Below are positions 30,708 to 40,939 of a stretch of 64,000 bases of DNA, in pieces. Numbering within the stretch: position 1 is the first letter of the stretch; each line of letters opens with the position of its first letter. The notes below the pieces were generated by a model. The model made no database searches. It saw only the letters and a list, made by a program, of their open reading frames with translations, and had not been told where the DNA came from. The position numbers and the translations under genes were made by a program. This DNA comes from Planctomycetota bacterium (GTDB taxonomy: Bacteria > Planctomycetota > Planctomycetia > Planctomycetales > Planctomycetaceae), in the NCBI GenBank assembly GCA_027624335.1, contig JAQBWV010000006.1:1-64000 (forward strand), read 5' to 3'.

Positions 30708-31085
30708 TCAGGTCCTGCGGTGCGAATACGCTGCCGATCTGGCATTGCACTCACGCACGGCCACCTTCACGATCGTCACGCCGCCTGTGTAAGCGTGCTC
30801 GTCTCGCAGACGACCAAAGATCCGCTGAGCCGTGTGACGCTGCTTCCGATAGATCGTCCGGTTACTCTCCAGAATCTCCGGCAGGAACGGTTCCAGCTTC
30901 GACGACCGAGGCTTCGTTAACCGATATCCCGGCAGCTCGCTGTGAGTCAGAATCGTCGACAGCGTGTTCCAGTGAACGCTGGAATCGACACACGCGGCCG
31001 GCTTGCTCAGTTCGTCGTTCAGAACGTGACGGCGAGTCTCAGCCCACTGATGCATGGCCGTGAACATCCTTGTCTCCTGCAGCAA
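30708..31085 (-). pseudogene. 3'-truncated IS21-family transposase (IstA-like) fragment
   Basis: MFTAMHQWAETRRHVLNDELSKPAACVDSSVHWNTLSTILTHSELPGYRLTKPR...KQRHTAQRIFGRLRDEHAYTGGVTIVKVAVRE matches the IstA N-terminal pattern; the DDE catalytic core is absent. Confidence 0.75.
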
Positions 31086-31342
31086 GCCAATTCAAACCAT
31101 TTCGGAACTTTTGAAAGTCTGAAATGATTCCCACAGGTGATCATCTGGGCGCTCCGCTTTTCTTCTGGCCGTCACTCACCGCCCGGCGCTGGGCTTTCTG
31201 ACCGGCGTCTACAAATGGCGGCTTTTCTACTAACGCCCAGGTCGGAGTCACACACCGAAGGTTGAACAGAACGATTGCACTTTGCCAGGGTTGGCAATGT
31301 CAAACATGACGAGGCCGACGAAAGTCGGATCCGAGGCTATCA

Positions 31343-31466
31343 GCCCGCTGAAAAAGCCTGGATGTGGTAACCCGACGCGTAAGCGAGGGATGAATCCCCC
31401 CGAACCCCTGAGGTAATGCACTTCGATATCCCTCGCTCACGCTTCGGGTTACCTTTTTCAACGGGC
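31343..31466. repeat. Long imperfect inverted repeat, MITE/REP-like hairpin element
   Basis: gcccgctgaaaaa...ggtaacccgacgcgtaagcgaggga ... tccctcgctcacgcttcgggttacc-tttttcaacgggc; arms complementary except for a few mismatches. Confidence 0.75.
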
Positions 31467-31597
31467 AGTTATCCCCTCACAAGTTGGGACGGCAATTCCG
31501 CCAGCACCATGTCGGGGGGAGTGTTTGTCCCACACATCGGACTGCTATCACGATAGTTCGCCATACCTCACGTCTATTCCTGTTGGAGATACACCTG

Positions 31598-33052
31598 ATG
31601 TCTGATCTTCGTGCTGTGATCCGCGTCACTTTGTTGACTGTCAGCTGTCTGCTGAATTTCGCGTTCGCGGAGACCGCTGCGAAAGTAGACCGGGTGCCGA
31701 ACTTTCTGTTCGTCATCGCGGACGACTGCACGCATCGCGACATCGGGTGTTACGGGGGGCAGGCGTTGACGCCTAATATTGACCGACTCGCCGCAGAAGG
31801 GATGAGGTTCACGCAGTGCTTTCAGGCGGCTCCGATGTGCTCGCCGACCCGGCACAACATCTATACCGGACTTTATCCGGTAAAAAGTGGTGCCTATCCC
31901 AACCACACTTTTGCGAAGGATGGCACACAAAGCGTTGTCCACTACCTCAAACCTCATGGCTACCGTGTTGCCCTCAGTGGAAAAACGCATATCTCACCCA
32001 AAGAGGTCTTCCCGTTCGAATACTCCGGCTCGAACAATCCGGACCTGAAAGCGATCGACAAACTGTTCAGCGAAAGCAGTGAGGCCAGGACTCCGTTCTG
32101 CCTGTTTGCGTGCTCAAACGAGCCTCACACTCCGTACACCAAAGGTGATCCGTCGCAGTACGACGTTGACAGAATCACTTTGCCGGCAAACTTTGTCGAT
32201 ACGCCAGAGACTCGTGCCGAGTTTGTGAAGTATCTCGCCGAGGTCACTTACTACGACTGGCAGGTCGGAGAATGTCTGAAGCTGCTCGACAAATACGGCC
32301 TTGCAGACAACACGCTGGTCGTCGTCGTCAGCGAGCAGGGTTCGAGTTTCCCCTTCGCCAAATGGACGTGTTACGACTCGGGGCTGCAAAGCGCTCTGAT
32401 TGCTCGCTGGCCGGGGCGGATACAACCAGGAGAAACGGCACACGCGATGGTCGAGTACGTCGACGTACTTCCGACGTTTCTCGATGCAGCCGGTCTGGAC
32501 GTCCCGCAAGTTCTTGACGGACGCAGCTTTCTGCCAGTGCTCACCGGCGAAGCAACTCGTCATAAGGATTTCGTGTTCGGGTTGATGACCACGCGTGGGA
32601 TCATTAACGGCTCGGACCATTTCGGGATTCGGTCTGTCCGATCTGACAAGTACAAGTACATCGTCAATCTCACACCTGAAGTCAAGTTTCAAAACGCGTG
32701 CGTGAAATCCGAGTCTTTCGTTTCGTGGCAGAAAAGGGCCGAGGCAGGTGACGCTGATGCTGCCGGGAAAGTACACCGCTACGAACATCGTCCTGCTGAA
32801 GAGCTTTACGATGTCACGCAGGATGTGCTTGAATGGAATAACCTTGCCAGGGATCCGAAACTCGCTGCCGTGAAAGCGGAGTTGAAACAGCAGCTTGCAG
32901 GCTGGATGGCGGAGCAGGGCGACAAAGGGGCTCAGACTGAACTCGAAGCGCGCGAGCACCAGGGTCGCAATCGGAGGAAAGTGGCCGGATCTGAAGAAAC
33001 TGACACTTCGAAAACGGGCAGAAACAAGAAGTCGGCCAACACAAGGCAGTAA
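31598..33052 (+). CDS. Sulfatase family protein, exported
   Basis: PNFLFVIADDCTHRDIGCYGGQALTPNIDRLAAEGMRFTQCFQAAPMCSPTRHNIYTGLYP (C-x-P/S-T-R sulfatase signature); VVVSEQGSSFPFAKWTCYDSGLQSALIARWPG. Confidence 0.93.
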   Translation: MSDLRAVIRVTLLTVSCLLNFAFAETAAKVDRVPNFLFVIADDCTHRDIGCYGGQALTPNIDRLAAEGMRFTQCFQAAPMCSPTRHNIYTGLYPVKSGAYPNHTFAKDGTQSVVHYLKPHGYRVALSGKTHISPKEVFPFEYSGSNNPDLKAIDKLFSESSEARTPFCLFACSNEPHTPYTKGDPSQYDVDRITLPANFVDTPETRAEFVKYLAEVTYYDWQVGECLKLLDKYGLADNTLVVVVSEQGSSFPFAKWTCYDSGLQSALIARWPGRIQPGETAHAMVEYVDVLPTFLDAAGLDVPQVLDGRSFLPVLTGEATRHKDFVFGLMTTRGIINGSDHFGIRSVRSDKYKYIVNLTPEVKFQNACVKSESFVSWQKRAEAGDADAAGKVHRYEHRPAEELYDVTQDVLEWNNLARDPKLAAVKAELKQQLAGWMAEQGDKGAQTELEAREHQGRNRRKVAGSEETDTSKTGRNKKSANTRQ

Positions 33053-33287
33053 ATGGAAGACAGCCGCCCGATTCAGCGACGGTCCTGAACCAGGCAGTAG
33101 CCACACACCATTGGCGGCGGCTGTTTCGAGTTCGGTTCATCATGCCGGAGAACCCATCCTTCGTCTGACAACGCGATCCTGGCACGTGACGTCTCTGCCA
33201 CGTTGGCAGGTCAAAGTGTTCACCCCGAATCAGAGTTAAATTCCGTAAATGGTTTATAGAAAGCCACTTACCCGATGTTGTGCCGAA

Positions 33288-33304
33288 CTGGCACACGGCT
33301 TGCG
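33288..33304 (+). promoter_or_regulatory. Candidate sigma-54 (-24/-12) promoter upstream of groEL1
   Basis: cTGGCACacggcTTGCg: TGGCAC-N5-TTGC with exact -24/-12 spacing, in the intergenic region about 160 bp before the GTG start at 33466. Confidence 0.55.
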
Positions 33305-33465
33305 AGAAGACTGAATCCAACCGAGTCTGCGCTGGTTGCCAGACAGTAATGGCAGCCGTGCTGGATTCCAGACAGAAAACGATGCAGGAAGACGCTCAGG
33401 CGAAATTCGACCTCGGCCAGCGTCCTGTTATTTAATTTGGCCCTCTATTGGATTGAGGAGTAACC

Positions 33466-35157
33466 GTGTCAAAACTGTTGACCTTCGACGACGAAGCGCG
33501 GAAGAGCCTTCTCGAAGGCGTTTCCAAGCTTTCCCGAGCCGTCAGTAGCACGCTCGGACCACGCGGTCGGAACGCTGTCCTGGACAAAGGCTGGGGTGCT
33601 CCCAAAGTCACCAAGGACGGGGTGACTGTTGCTGAGGACATTGAACTGGAAGACCCGTATGAAAATATGGGTGCCCAGCTTGTGAAAGAAGTCGCCTCGA
33701 AGACGAACGATGTTGCTGGAGACGGAACGACGACCGCAACGATTCTTGCCGCAGGGATCTATCGGGAAGGCCTGAAGTACATTGCTTCCGGACACGCTCC
33801 GATGGCTTTGCAACGTGGAATCATGAAGGCCGTTGATGCCGTCGTTGAGCAGTTGAAGAAACAGTCGACGCCCGTCAGCGCGAGTGATCGGAAGCAGGTT
33901 AAGACTGTTGCTTCAATCGCTGGCAACAATGATCCGGAAATCGGCGACGTCCTGGCGGACGCTTTTAAGAAGGTGGGAGCCGATGGCGTCATCACCGTCG
34001 ACGAAGGACGTCAGGTCACGACGGAAGTCAGCCTTGTTGAAGGCATGCAGTTCGAGCGTGGCTATCTGTCGCCACACTTCGTGACTGATGAAGACTCACA
34101 GCGAGTTGAACTGGAGAATTGCCATATCCTGATCTTCGAAGAAAAGATTTCGAGCGTTAAGGATTTGGTTCCGCTGCTGGAGAAAGTCTCCAAAGCAGGA
34201 GCACCGCTGCTCATTATCGCGGAAGATATCGAAGGTGAAGCCCTGGCAACTCTGGTTGTGAACAAACTCCGCGGCATCCTTAAGATCTGCGCCGTCAAGG
34301 CACCAGGTTACGGCGATCGCCGTAAAGCGATGCTCGAAGACCTCGCGATTCTTACTGGCGGCAAGGCAATCTTCAAAGATCTTGGCATCAAGCTGGAAAA
34401 TGTTGAACTGGCAGACCTCGGCAATGCGAGGAAAATCATCGTCGACGCTGAGAACACAACGGTCGTCAAAGGCGCTGGTTCGAAAGACGCAATCAGCGGA
34501 CGTTGTGATCAGATTCGGTCTGAGATCGAAGTTACGGACAGCGAATACGACGTTGAAAAGCTCCAGGAGCGACTTGCGAAACTGGCTGGCGGTGTTGCTG
34601 AAATCAAAGTCGGAGCTGCTACCGAAACTGAAATGAAAGAGCGCAAGGATCTGTTCGACGATGCTCTGGCCGCAACTCGGGCAGCCATTGAAGAAGGAGT
34701 CGTTCCTGGTGGTGGAGTCGCTCTGGTTCGTTGTGCCAAAGCTCTCGATAAGGTCGATGCAAAAGGCGACGAAGTGTACGGCGTCGAAATTGTCAGGAGC
34801 GTACTCAGTCTGCCGATCCGAACGATCGCCGAGAACGCCGGCATCGACGGCGCTGTTGTTGCAAGTCGTGTCGCGAAGTCCAAAGAGAAGACACACGGCT
34901 ACGACGCTCTTAACGATCGATATGGCGACATGATTGAATTCGGCGTCGTCGATCCAACCAAAGTCGTTCGCTCAGCACTTCAGAACGCAGCGAGTGTCGC
35001 TGGCCTGCTGCTGACGACTGAGTGCATCATTGTCGAAGAGCCGAAGGAAGAGGAAGACGATCACCACGACCACCACCATGACGACATGGGCATGGGTGGC
35101 ATGGGTGGCATGGGCGGCATGGGCGGAGGAATGGGTGGAATGCCTGGCATGATGTAA
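33466..35157 (+). CDS. groEL: 60 kDa chaperonin GroEL, paralogue 1 (His-rich and GGM tail)
   Basis: [64 protein letters not shown]-terminal [21 protein letters not shown]. Confidence 0.97.
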   Translation: MSKLLTFDDEARKSLLEGVSKLSRAVSSTLGPRGRNAVLDKGWGAPKVTKDGVTVAEDIELEDPYENMGAQLVKEVASKTNDVAGDGTTTATILAAGIYREGLKYIASGHAPMALQRGIMKAVDAVVEQLKKQSTPVSASDRKQVKTVASIAGNNDPEIGDVLADAFKKVGADGVITVDEGRQVTTEVSLVEGMQFERGYLSPHFVTDEDSQRVELENCHILIFEEKISSVKDLVPLLEKVSKAGAPLLIIAEDIEGEALATLVVNKLRGILKICAVKAPGYGDRRKAMLEDLAILTGGKAIFKDLGIKLENVELADLGNARKIIVDAENTTVVKGAGSKDAISGRCDQIRSEIEVTDSEYDVEKLQERLAKLAGGVAEIKVGAATETEMKERKDLFDDALAATRAAIEEGVVPGGGVALVRCAKALDKVDAKGDEVYGVEIVRSVLSLPIRTIAENAGIDGAVVASRVAKSKEKTHGYDALNDRYGDMIEFGVVDPTKVVRSALQNAASVAGLLLTTECIIVEEPKEEEDDHHDHHHDDMGMGGMGGMGGMGGGMGGMPGMM

Positions 35158-35290
35158 GTGAGGGCTGGCTATTCGCATTCCTGCTTGACCTGGCAGTGTT
35201 TCGGCCTGCCATCAACTTTCAGTCGTTATCAATCGCAAAGATTTAACTCAGCTCCAGAGCTGAATTGCACACAAAAGGAGTTATAAAACT

Positions 35291-35578
35291 ATGGCACTGA
35301 AACCTCTTGATGATCGCGTTGTTGTTAAGCCGCTGGACGCCGAAGAAACCACTGCTGGTGGAATCGTTCTTCCGGATGCCGCTCGTGAGAAACCACAGCG
35401 TGGAACTGTCACTGCAGTTGGCCCTGGCCGTCTGCTTGAGAGTGGCGACCGCTGTGCTGTCAGCGTTGTTGTTGGCGACGAAGTTCTGTTCGGCAAATAC
35501 GGCGGAACAGACATCGAAGTTGATGGTGTCGATGTCAAGATTCTTCGCGAAAGCGATATCCTGGCCAAGCTCGGTTAA
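35291..35578 (+). CDS. groES: 10 kDa co-chaperonin GroES
   Basis: [46 protein letters not shown]...[34 protein letters not shown]. Confidence 0.97.
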   Translation: MALKPLDDRVVVKPLDAEETTAGGIVLPDAAREKPQRGTVTAVGPGRLLESGDRCAVSVVVGDEVLFGKYGGTDIEVDGVDVKILRESDILAKLG

Positions 35579-35669
35579 TCGCAGTGCAGCAGAGCGGTTG
35601 TTCGCAGTCGCTCTCAATACCCATTCTTGACTTTCCACCTGATTTCATCCCTCAACTGAGGAGTTTATC

Positions 35670-37289
35670 GTGCCCAAGCAACTGCTGTTTGACGATCGGG
35701 CTCGGCTTAAGATGCAGAAGGGCGTGAAGACGCTCGCTGACGTCGTCGCCGTGACAATGGGCCCCACGGGTCGCAACGTCATCATCGACAAGAGTTTCGG
35801 CAACCCACAGGTCACCAAGGACGGCGTGACTGTGAGTAAAGAAGTCGAACTGGAAGATCCATTTGAGAACATGGGTGCCAAGCTGGTTAACGAAGTTGCG
35901 TCCAAGACCAGCGATGTCGCTGGCGATGGAACAACAACAGCAACGGTCCTGGCTCGTTCGATTTACAACGAAGGTCTGCGGGGCATCACTCTTGGTGCTA
36001 ACCCAATGATCGTTCGCCGTGGAATCGAGAAGGCGGTGGATGCTGCCCTCGAATTCCTGCGTGCTATGGCTAAGCCGGTTACCGATAAAGAAGAGATCAA
36101 GCAGGTCGGAGCGATTTCGGCCAACAACGATAATGAAGTCGGTCAGCTCATCGCAGACGCCATGGAAAGCGTCGGCCGCGATGGAGTAATCACCGTTGAG
36201 GAAGGCAAGACCAGCCAGACGGAGCTGACTCTCGCTGAGGGGATGCAGTTTGACAAGGGTTTCATCTCTCCGTACTTCATCACCGACTCCAGCAACATGA
36301 CGGCTGTTCTTGAGAATGCCCTCATTCTGTTGCATGAGAAGAAGATTTCGAACCTTCAGCAACTCGTCCCCGTGCTGGAGCAGGTTGCTCAGACAGGGCG
36401 ACCGCTGCTGATTGTCGCTGAAGACGTCGATGGCGAAGCTCTGACGGCTCTGGTTGTCAACAAGCTGCGAGGCGTGCTTCCTGTTTGTGCTGTTAAAGCT
36501 CCTGGCTTTGGCGATCGTCGCAAGGCGATGCTTCACGATATGGCGATTGTCACTGGTGGAACGCTGATCTCCGAAGACCTCGGAATTCAGCTCGAAAGCG
36601 TGCAGATTGCTCAGCTTGGTTCAGCAGCGAAGATCGAAGTCTCCAAAGACGCGTGTACCATTATTGATGGTGCTGGCAACCAGGAAGAAATCGACAAGCG
36701 AGTTCAGCAGATTCGCAATCACATCGAAGGCACTGACAGCGATTACGATCGTGAGAAGTTCCAGGAACGACTCGCGAAGATCACTGGCGGAGTCGCCATC
36801 ATCTCGGTCGGTGCAGCCACCGAATCCGAAATGAAACAGACGAAAGCTCGTATGGAAGACGCTTTGCACGCAACGCGAGCTTCCGTGGAAGAAGGTATCC
36901 TGCCAGGTGGCGGGGTGGCTTTGCTGCGAGCTATCGAAGCAGTCAATGCCGTTAAGGCAAAAGGCGACGAGCTCATTGGTGTTCAGATTGTGGCGAGAGC
37001 CCTCGAAGGCCCGATTCGTCAGATCGCTAACAACTGCGGTGAGGACGGTTCTGTCATTGCCGACGAAGTCAAACAGCAGAAGGTGAATGTCGGCTATAAC
37101 GCCAACACAGGCGAGTACGTCGACATGTTCAAAGCGGGAATCATCGATCCGGCCAAGGTCGTGACCAGTGCTCTGAAGAATGCTGCGTCGATCGCTGCTT
37201 TGATGCTGACAACTTCTGTCTGCGTCACACGCACTGATGCATTGGATGGCAAGAGTAAAAAAGCCAGAGTCGAAGGTTCGGTACGATAG
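35670..37289 (+). CDS. groEL: 60 kDa chaperonin GroEL, paralogue 2 (no GGM tail)
   Basis: [67 protein letters not shown]; ends [20 protein letters not shown]. Confidence 0.96.
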   Translation: MPKQLLFDDRARLKMQKGVKTLADVVAVTMGPTGRNVIIDKSFGNPQVTKDGVTVSKEVELEDPFENMGAKLVNEVASKTSDVAGDGTTTATVLARSIYNEGLRGITLGANPMIVRRGIEKAVDAALEFLRAMAKPVTDKEEIKQVGAISANNDNEVGQLIADAMESVGRDGVITVEEGKTSQTELTLAEGMQFDKGFISPYFITDSSNMTAVLENALILLHEKKISNLQQLVPVLEQVAQTGRPLLIVAEDVDGEALTALVVNKLRGVLPVCAVKAPGFGDRRKAMLHDMAIVTGGTLISEDLGIQLESVQIAQLGSAAKIEVSKDACTIIDGAGNQEEIDKRVQQIRNHIEGTDSDYDREKFQERLAKITGGVAIISVGAATESEMKQTKARMEDALHATRASVEEGILPGGGVALLRAIEAVNAVKAKGDELIGVQIVARALEGPIRQIANNCGEDGSVIADEVKQQKVNVGYNANTGEYVDMFKAGIIDPAKVVTSALKNAASIAALMLTTSVCVTRTDALDGKSKKARVEGSVR

Positions 37290-37339
37290 TATCGACGGGA
37301 TGACAATGAGCCACCTGGGCTCGGCGATTGATTTTCTAT

Positions 37340-37381
37340 CCGGCCGTCGACCCGCCACGCGAGTCGGCGGCCGGTTGTTTT
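37340..37381 (+). terminator. Putative Rho-independent terminator between groEL2 and dnaJ
   Basis: ccggccgtcgac-N11-gtcggcggccgg followed by ttgtttt. Confidence 0.6.
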
Positions 37382-37457
37382 CCAGTAGGCCACGGCCTGC
37401 CAAGGGGCCTGGCAAGATCCCTTCTGCACGAAGATCTGTCGCTTGAGACAGGAAACC

Positions 37458-38612
37458 ATGATGGCGACCAAACGCGACTATTACGAAGTGCTGGGAGTTT
37501 CTCGCGACGCGGGCAGCGACGAGATTAAGAAGGCATATAAGAAACTTGCGCTGAAGTATCACCCGGATAGAAATCAGGGCGATGAAGAGGCTGTCGAGAA
37601 ATTCAAGGAAGCGGCTGAATCCTACGAAGTTCTCGGCAACGACGAGAAACGCGCTCGCTACAACCGTTTCGGACACAAGGGCGTTCAGGGTGCGGCTGGC
37701 GGTCGTGGCGGCGGCGGCGGTTTCAACGACATTAACGATATCTTCGAAGTTTTTGGCGATCTGTTCGAAGGCTTCGGGATGGGCGGTGGCGGTCGACGAC
37801 GTGGAGGTGGACGCCGACCGACTCAGGGAGACAGCCTGAAGACTCGGCTGGAAATCGATCTTCTGGAAGCGGCCAAAGGATGTGAAAAGACGGTCGAAAT
37901 TCGACGACGCGAGACCTGTCAAACGTGTACTGGTTCCGGTGCAAAGCCAGGCAGCTCTGCCGATTCCTGTGACTATTGCGGCGGTCACGGCCAGGTCGTG
38001 CAGTCGCAGGGTTTCTTTCGCGTGCAGACGACATGCCCGGCCTGCAAAGGTGAAGGCAAGGTCATCCGTGACAAGTGCTCGGACTGCAGCGGTGCCGGCA
38101 AAGTGCCGGAAACCGTGAAGCTGGATGTCAAAGTTCCGGCCGGAGTAGACACTGGGATGACTTTGCGACTGTCCAGTGAGGGGGAAGCTGGAACACAGGG
38201 GGGGCCGCGAGGTGATCTTTACGTCGAAATTGTCGTCAGAGAACACACACTGTTCCATCGAGACGGGCCGGATCTGATTTGCGAAGTGCCAATCTCCTAC
38301 ACACAGGCGGTGCTTGGGGCGGACATCGAAATTCCGTGTCTTGAAGGTAAGACGCAGCATCATATTTATCCTGGAACCCAGCCGGGCGAGACCATTCGCA
38401 TTCGTGGTGGCGGCATGCCCGATCCTCGCGGAGGTCGCGCAGGTGATCTGCTCCTGCGAGTCATCCTTGAAGTACCAAAGAAGATCGATGCCGAGCAGGA
38501 ATCACTACTGCGGGATCTCGCAGAACTCGAGCATGCCACCGTCAGCCCGCATCGCTCTTCGTTCTTCGATAAGTTGAAGGAATGGTTCGTCCCAGCGGAC
38601 GAACTGGATTAA
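37458..38612 (+). CDS. dnaJ: Chaperone DnaJ
   Basis: [40 protein letters not shown] region; four CxxCxGxG-type zinc motifs; C-terminal domain. Confidence 0.97.
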   Translation: MMATKRDYYEVLGVSRDAGSDEIKKAYKKLALKYHPDRNQGDEEAVEKFKEAAESYEVLGNDEKRARYNRFGHKGVQGAAGGRGGGGGFNDINDIFEVFGDLFEGFGMGGGGRRRGGGRRPTQGDSLKTRLEIDLLEAAKGCEKTVEIRRRETCQTCTGSGAKPGSSADSCDYCGGHGQVVQSQGFFRVQTTCPACKGEGKVIRDKCSDCSGAGKVPETVKLDVKVPAGVDTGMTLRLSSEGEAGTQGGPRGDLYVEIVVREHTLFHRDGPDLICEVPISYTQAVLGADIEIPCLEGKTQHHIYPGTQPGETIRIRGGGMPDPRGGRAGDLLLRVILEVPKKIDAEQESLLRDLAELEHATVSPHRSSFFDKLKEWFVPADELD

Positions 38613-38667
38613 CGGACTCAACTGAAAATCAAATTGTCTGCGTCGATGCAGGCATTAACCACATGTC

Positions 38668-38687
38668 CGTCAGGCAGAGCCTGACCT
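38668..38687. repeat. Short palindromic interspersed repeat, copy 2 (cgtcaggcagagcctgacct)
   Basis: Identical to 4973..4992. Confidence 0.7.
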
Positions 38688-38705
38688 GTTCCTGGAGGGA
38701 ATTCG

Positions 38706-39362
38706 ATGAGCGACGATGCCAATTCCGTCGGAGCCTCGAACAACGCAGACGAGAACTTAGACTCCGTTCTGGATGTGACCGCTGAAGCAATGGCTGAGGC
38801 GACTGAAGCCATCTCAGGTACTGAGTCGGAAAACTCAGTTCGACCGGACAGCGCTTCTGCAGCGTCAGGTTCCGGATCAACCGAACTGGCGACGCTCCAG
38901 GCGGAGCGTGATCAGTATTTCGAACAGATGAAGCGTGCTCACGCGGAGCTGGAAAATTATCGTCGTCGCGTTCAGCGTGAGGCGGAGCTGTCGGCTCGTT
39001 ACGCCAGCCTGCCGTTGATTCGAGACCTGCTTCCGGCACTGGACAATGTTGCGCGAACGATTCAGGCTGCGGAACAGACCGGCAGATTGGAGGACTTGAT
39101 CCAGGGACTGCAGATGATTGTCGCCCAGTTTGATCAGGTTTTCACCAGTCACTCCGCAAAACAAATTTCCGCCGTCGGCGAGACGTTTGATCCTAACCTG
39201 CACGAAGCATTGCAGCAGATTCCGACCAATGAGCACCCGCCCATGACGGTACTTCAGGAACTTGAGCGAGGATACATCCTTCACGACCGGGTGATTCGGC
39301 CGGCCAAAGTTCTCGTTGCCTGTGCACTACCTGAAGAGAGCAGCTCAGCGAGTGAACAATAA
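38706..39362 (+). CDS. grpE: Nucleotide exchange factor GrpE
   Basis: Coiled-coil N-terminus then RAHAELENYRRRVQREAEL...LPLIRDLLPALDNVARTI...FDPNLHEALQQIPTNEHPPMTVLQELERGYILHDRVIRPAKVLVA. Confidence 0.95.
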   Translation: MSDDANSVGASNNADENLDSVLDVTAEAMAEATEAISGTESENSVRPDSASAASGSGSTELATLQAERDQYFEQMKRAHAELENYRRRVQREAELSARYASLPLIRDLLPALDNVARTIQAAEQTGRLEDLIQGLQMIVAQFDQVFTSHSAKQISAVGETFDPNLHEALQQIPTNEHPPMTVLQELERGYILHDRVIRPAKVLVACALPEESSSASEQ

Positions 39363-39498
39363 TCGGACTCGCTTGCAGGAATTATGGTGAGTGGAGTGTA
39401 ACTTCATCGTCTCTGACTTCAGGCCAACTCGAATACTGAACCTGTTCTGGCCCCAGGAAATCCCGGCGACACCCAATAGAAATCTGTCGAGACAATCC

Positions 39499-39828
39499 AT
39501 GCCAACCTACGATTACAAGTGCACCGTCTGCGAACACCAGTGGGAAGAGTTTCAGTCCATCACGGCGAAACCGATCCGCAAGTGTCCTGAGTGCGGGAAA
39601 CTGAAAGCCAGGCGAATGATCGGCCCCGGTGCCGGCATCATTTTCAAAGGTTCCGGGTTCTACCAGACTGACTACCGCAGTTCGTCGTACACCAAAGGCG
39701 CTGAGGCTGACAAGAAAGCCGGCGAATCGTCCAGCAAGTCGAGTGACGCTTCATCCAGGTCCGGCGACAGTTCTTCGAAGACGAGCAGCGACAGTGGATC
39801 TGGCGGCAGCAGCAAGTCGTCAGAATAA
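39499..39828 (+). CDS. FmdB-family zinc ribbon protein with Ser-rich tail
   Basis: MPTYDYKCTVCEHQWEEFQSITAKPIRKCPECGKLKARRMIGPGAGIIFKGSGFYQTDYR. Confidence 0.92.
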   Translation: MPTYDYKCTVCEHQWEEFQSITAKPIRKCPECGKLKARRMIGPGAGIIFKGSGFYQTDYRSSSYTKGAEADKKAGESSSKSSDASSRSGDSSSKTSSDSGSGGSSKSSE

Positions 39829-40016
39829 GCTGGCGATCTGACATCCGTCTCGAGGTTGGCTGGGGCGATTTCGCGAAAAGCACGTTGCGCTGCATGCTCA
39901 ACGTACTTCAGTGTGGAAGCAGACTGACGTCCGCCGCTCGCAAAAACGGAACGCGGCGTTGCCCTTGGTGTATAACTCGTGGATGCGCGAAGTAGAGGCT
40001 GGCTTGTGTTTCTGGA

Positions 40017-40871
40017 TCAGCTCTGGGAAGAGTGGTCCTCGGGTTTCTTGTAGAACTCGGTCAGGTCGATGCCGCCTTTGAGTTCCTGCTCCATGATGGC
40101 GAGGCGTTTTTCCAGTAGTGTGAAACGCTGTTCGACCAATGGATGAAAGACCATTTCCTCGTTTTTCTTTGTGGGCCGAGGAATCTCCGGATAGCCCAGT
40201 TGACGCTCCAGAGCCGCGAACATGTAAAGCGGATCTTTACCGCGGTTGGCCTTTGCAATACGGCCTTCGCGGACACCGAACAGCATGGAGTGCGGAGGTT
40301 GCCATTCCGGGTCGCCCAGTGCTCGACGTTTCTCGTCGACGGCAAAATCAGAGCGAAGATAGAGAAACTCGCAAAACTCTGTGGCACCAAGTTGCTTGCG
40401 GAGCCACAGGATCCAGTCGCGCCACGTTGAGTCAAACGACGGATCGGCGGCGATGGCCTGCATCCCATAATCGTAACCCAGGCGGTTTCTGGCGATACAT
40501 TCGAACTGAAAAATGAACAGTCCTTGCGGACTAAGTTTGTCGCTGGCACGAAATGCGGCCTCGGCCTTAAGAATCTGTAAGGCGATCAGCAGGTCGAATC
40601 TGGTTGTTTCGTCCTCAGCCTTCGTCATCAGAAATGATTGAAATGGCGTGAAGTAGTGCGACATCCGAGCCATACCATCGCTGAGACGCCCGCTATGACG
40701 AATCTCACCGGCCAGGAAGTCGAGGGCCATTGGGAGTTTTGTTGTAGAAAGAATCTCATCCTGAATCTGGGTGATAATATCCTGTGCCGGGATACCTTCG
40801 CGCATGCGGGTTACGAAGGTTTCCCAGAAGTACGCTTGCTCGATGTATTCTTCACGGTCGAGTTGCGGCAT
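40017..40871 (-). CDS. Uncharacterised 284-aa protein
   Basis: Long ORF with plausible composition and start; no recognised motif; separate from the downstream-reading antisense ORFs. Confidence 0.7.
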   Translation of the reverse strand: MPQLDREEYIEQAYFWETFVTRMREGIPAQDIITQIQDEILSTTKLPMALDFLAGEIRHSGRLSDGMARMSHYFTPFQSFLMTKAEDETTRFDLLIALQILKAEAAFRASDKLSPQGLFIFQFECIARNRLGYDYGMQAIAADPSFDSTWRDWILWLRKQLGATEFCEFLYLRSDFAVDEKRRALGDPEWQPPHSMLFGVREGRIAKANRGKDPLYMFAALERQLGYPEIPRPTKKNEEMVFHPLVEQRFTLLEKRLAIMEQELKGGIDLTEFYKKPEDHSSQS

Positions 40872-40939
40872 GAATGTTGGTTGCTGGGCCGAGGTGTGGC
40901 GAGTGGGTGGTGCCCCTGTGGGAGCGTTCGACGGTAAGG

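Noticed and set aside
30674-31063. 129-aa + strand ORF after the RND gene
   Set aside because: Antisense to the IS21 transposase fragment, which has the recognisable protein signature
32114-33106. 330-aa antisense ORF in the sulfatase
   Set aside because: Covered by a real sulfatase gene; no motif
33241-35290. CIRCE/HrcA operator near the groE genes
   Set aside because: No TTAGCACTC-N9-GAGTGCTAA-like inverted repeat seen in the leaders
36621-38363. 580-aa antisense ORF across groEL2 and dnaJ
   Set aside because: Spans two strongly supported genes on the opposite strand; shadow ORF
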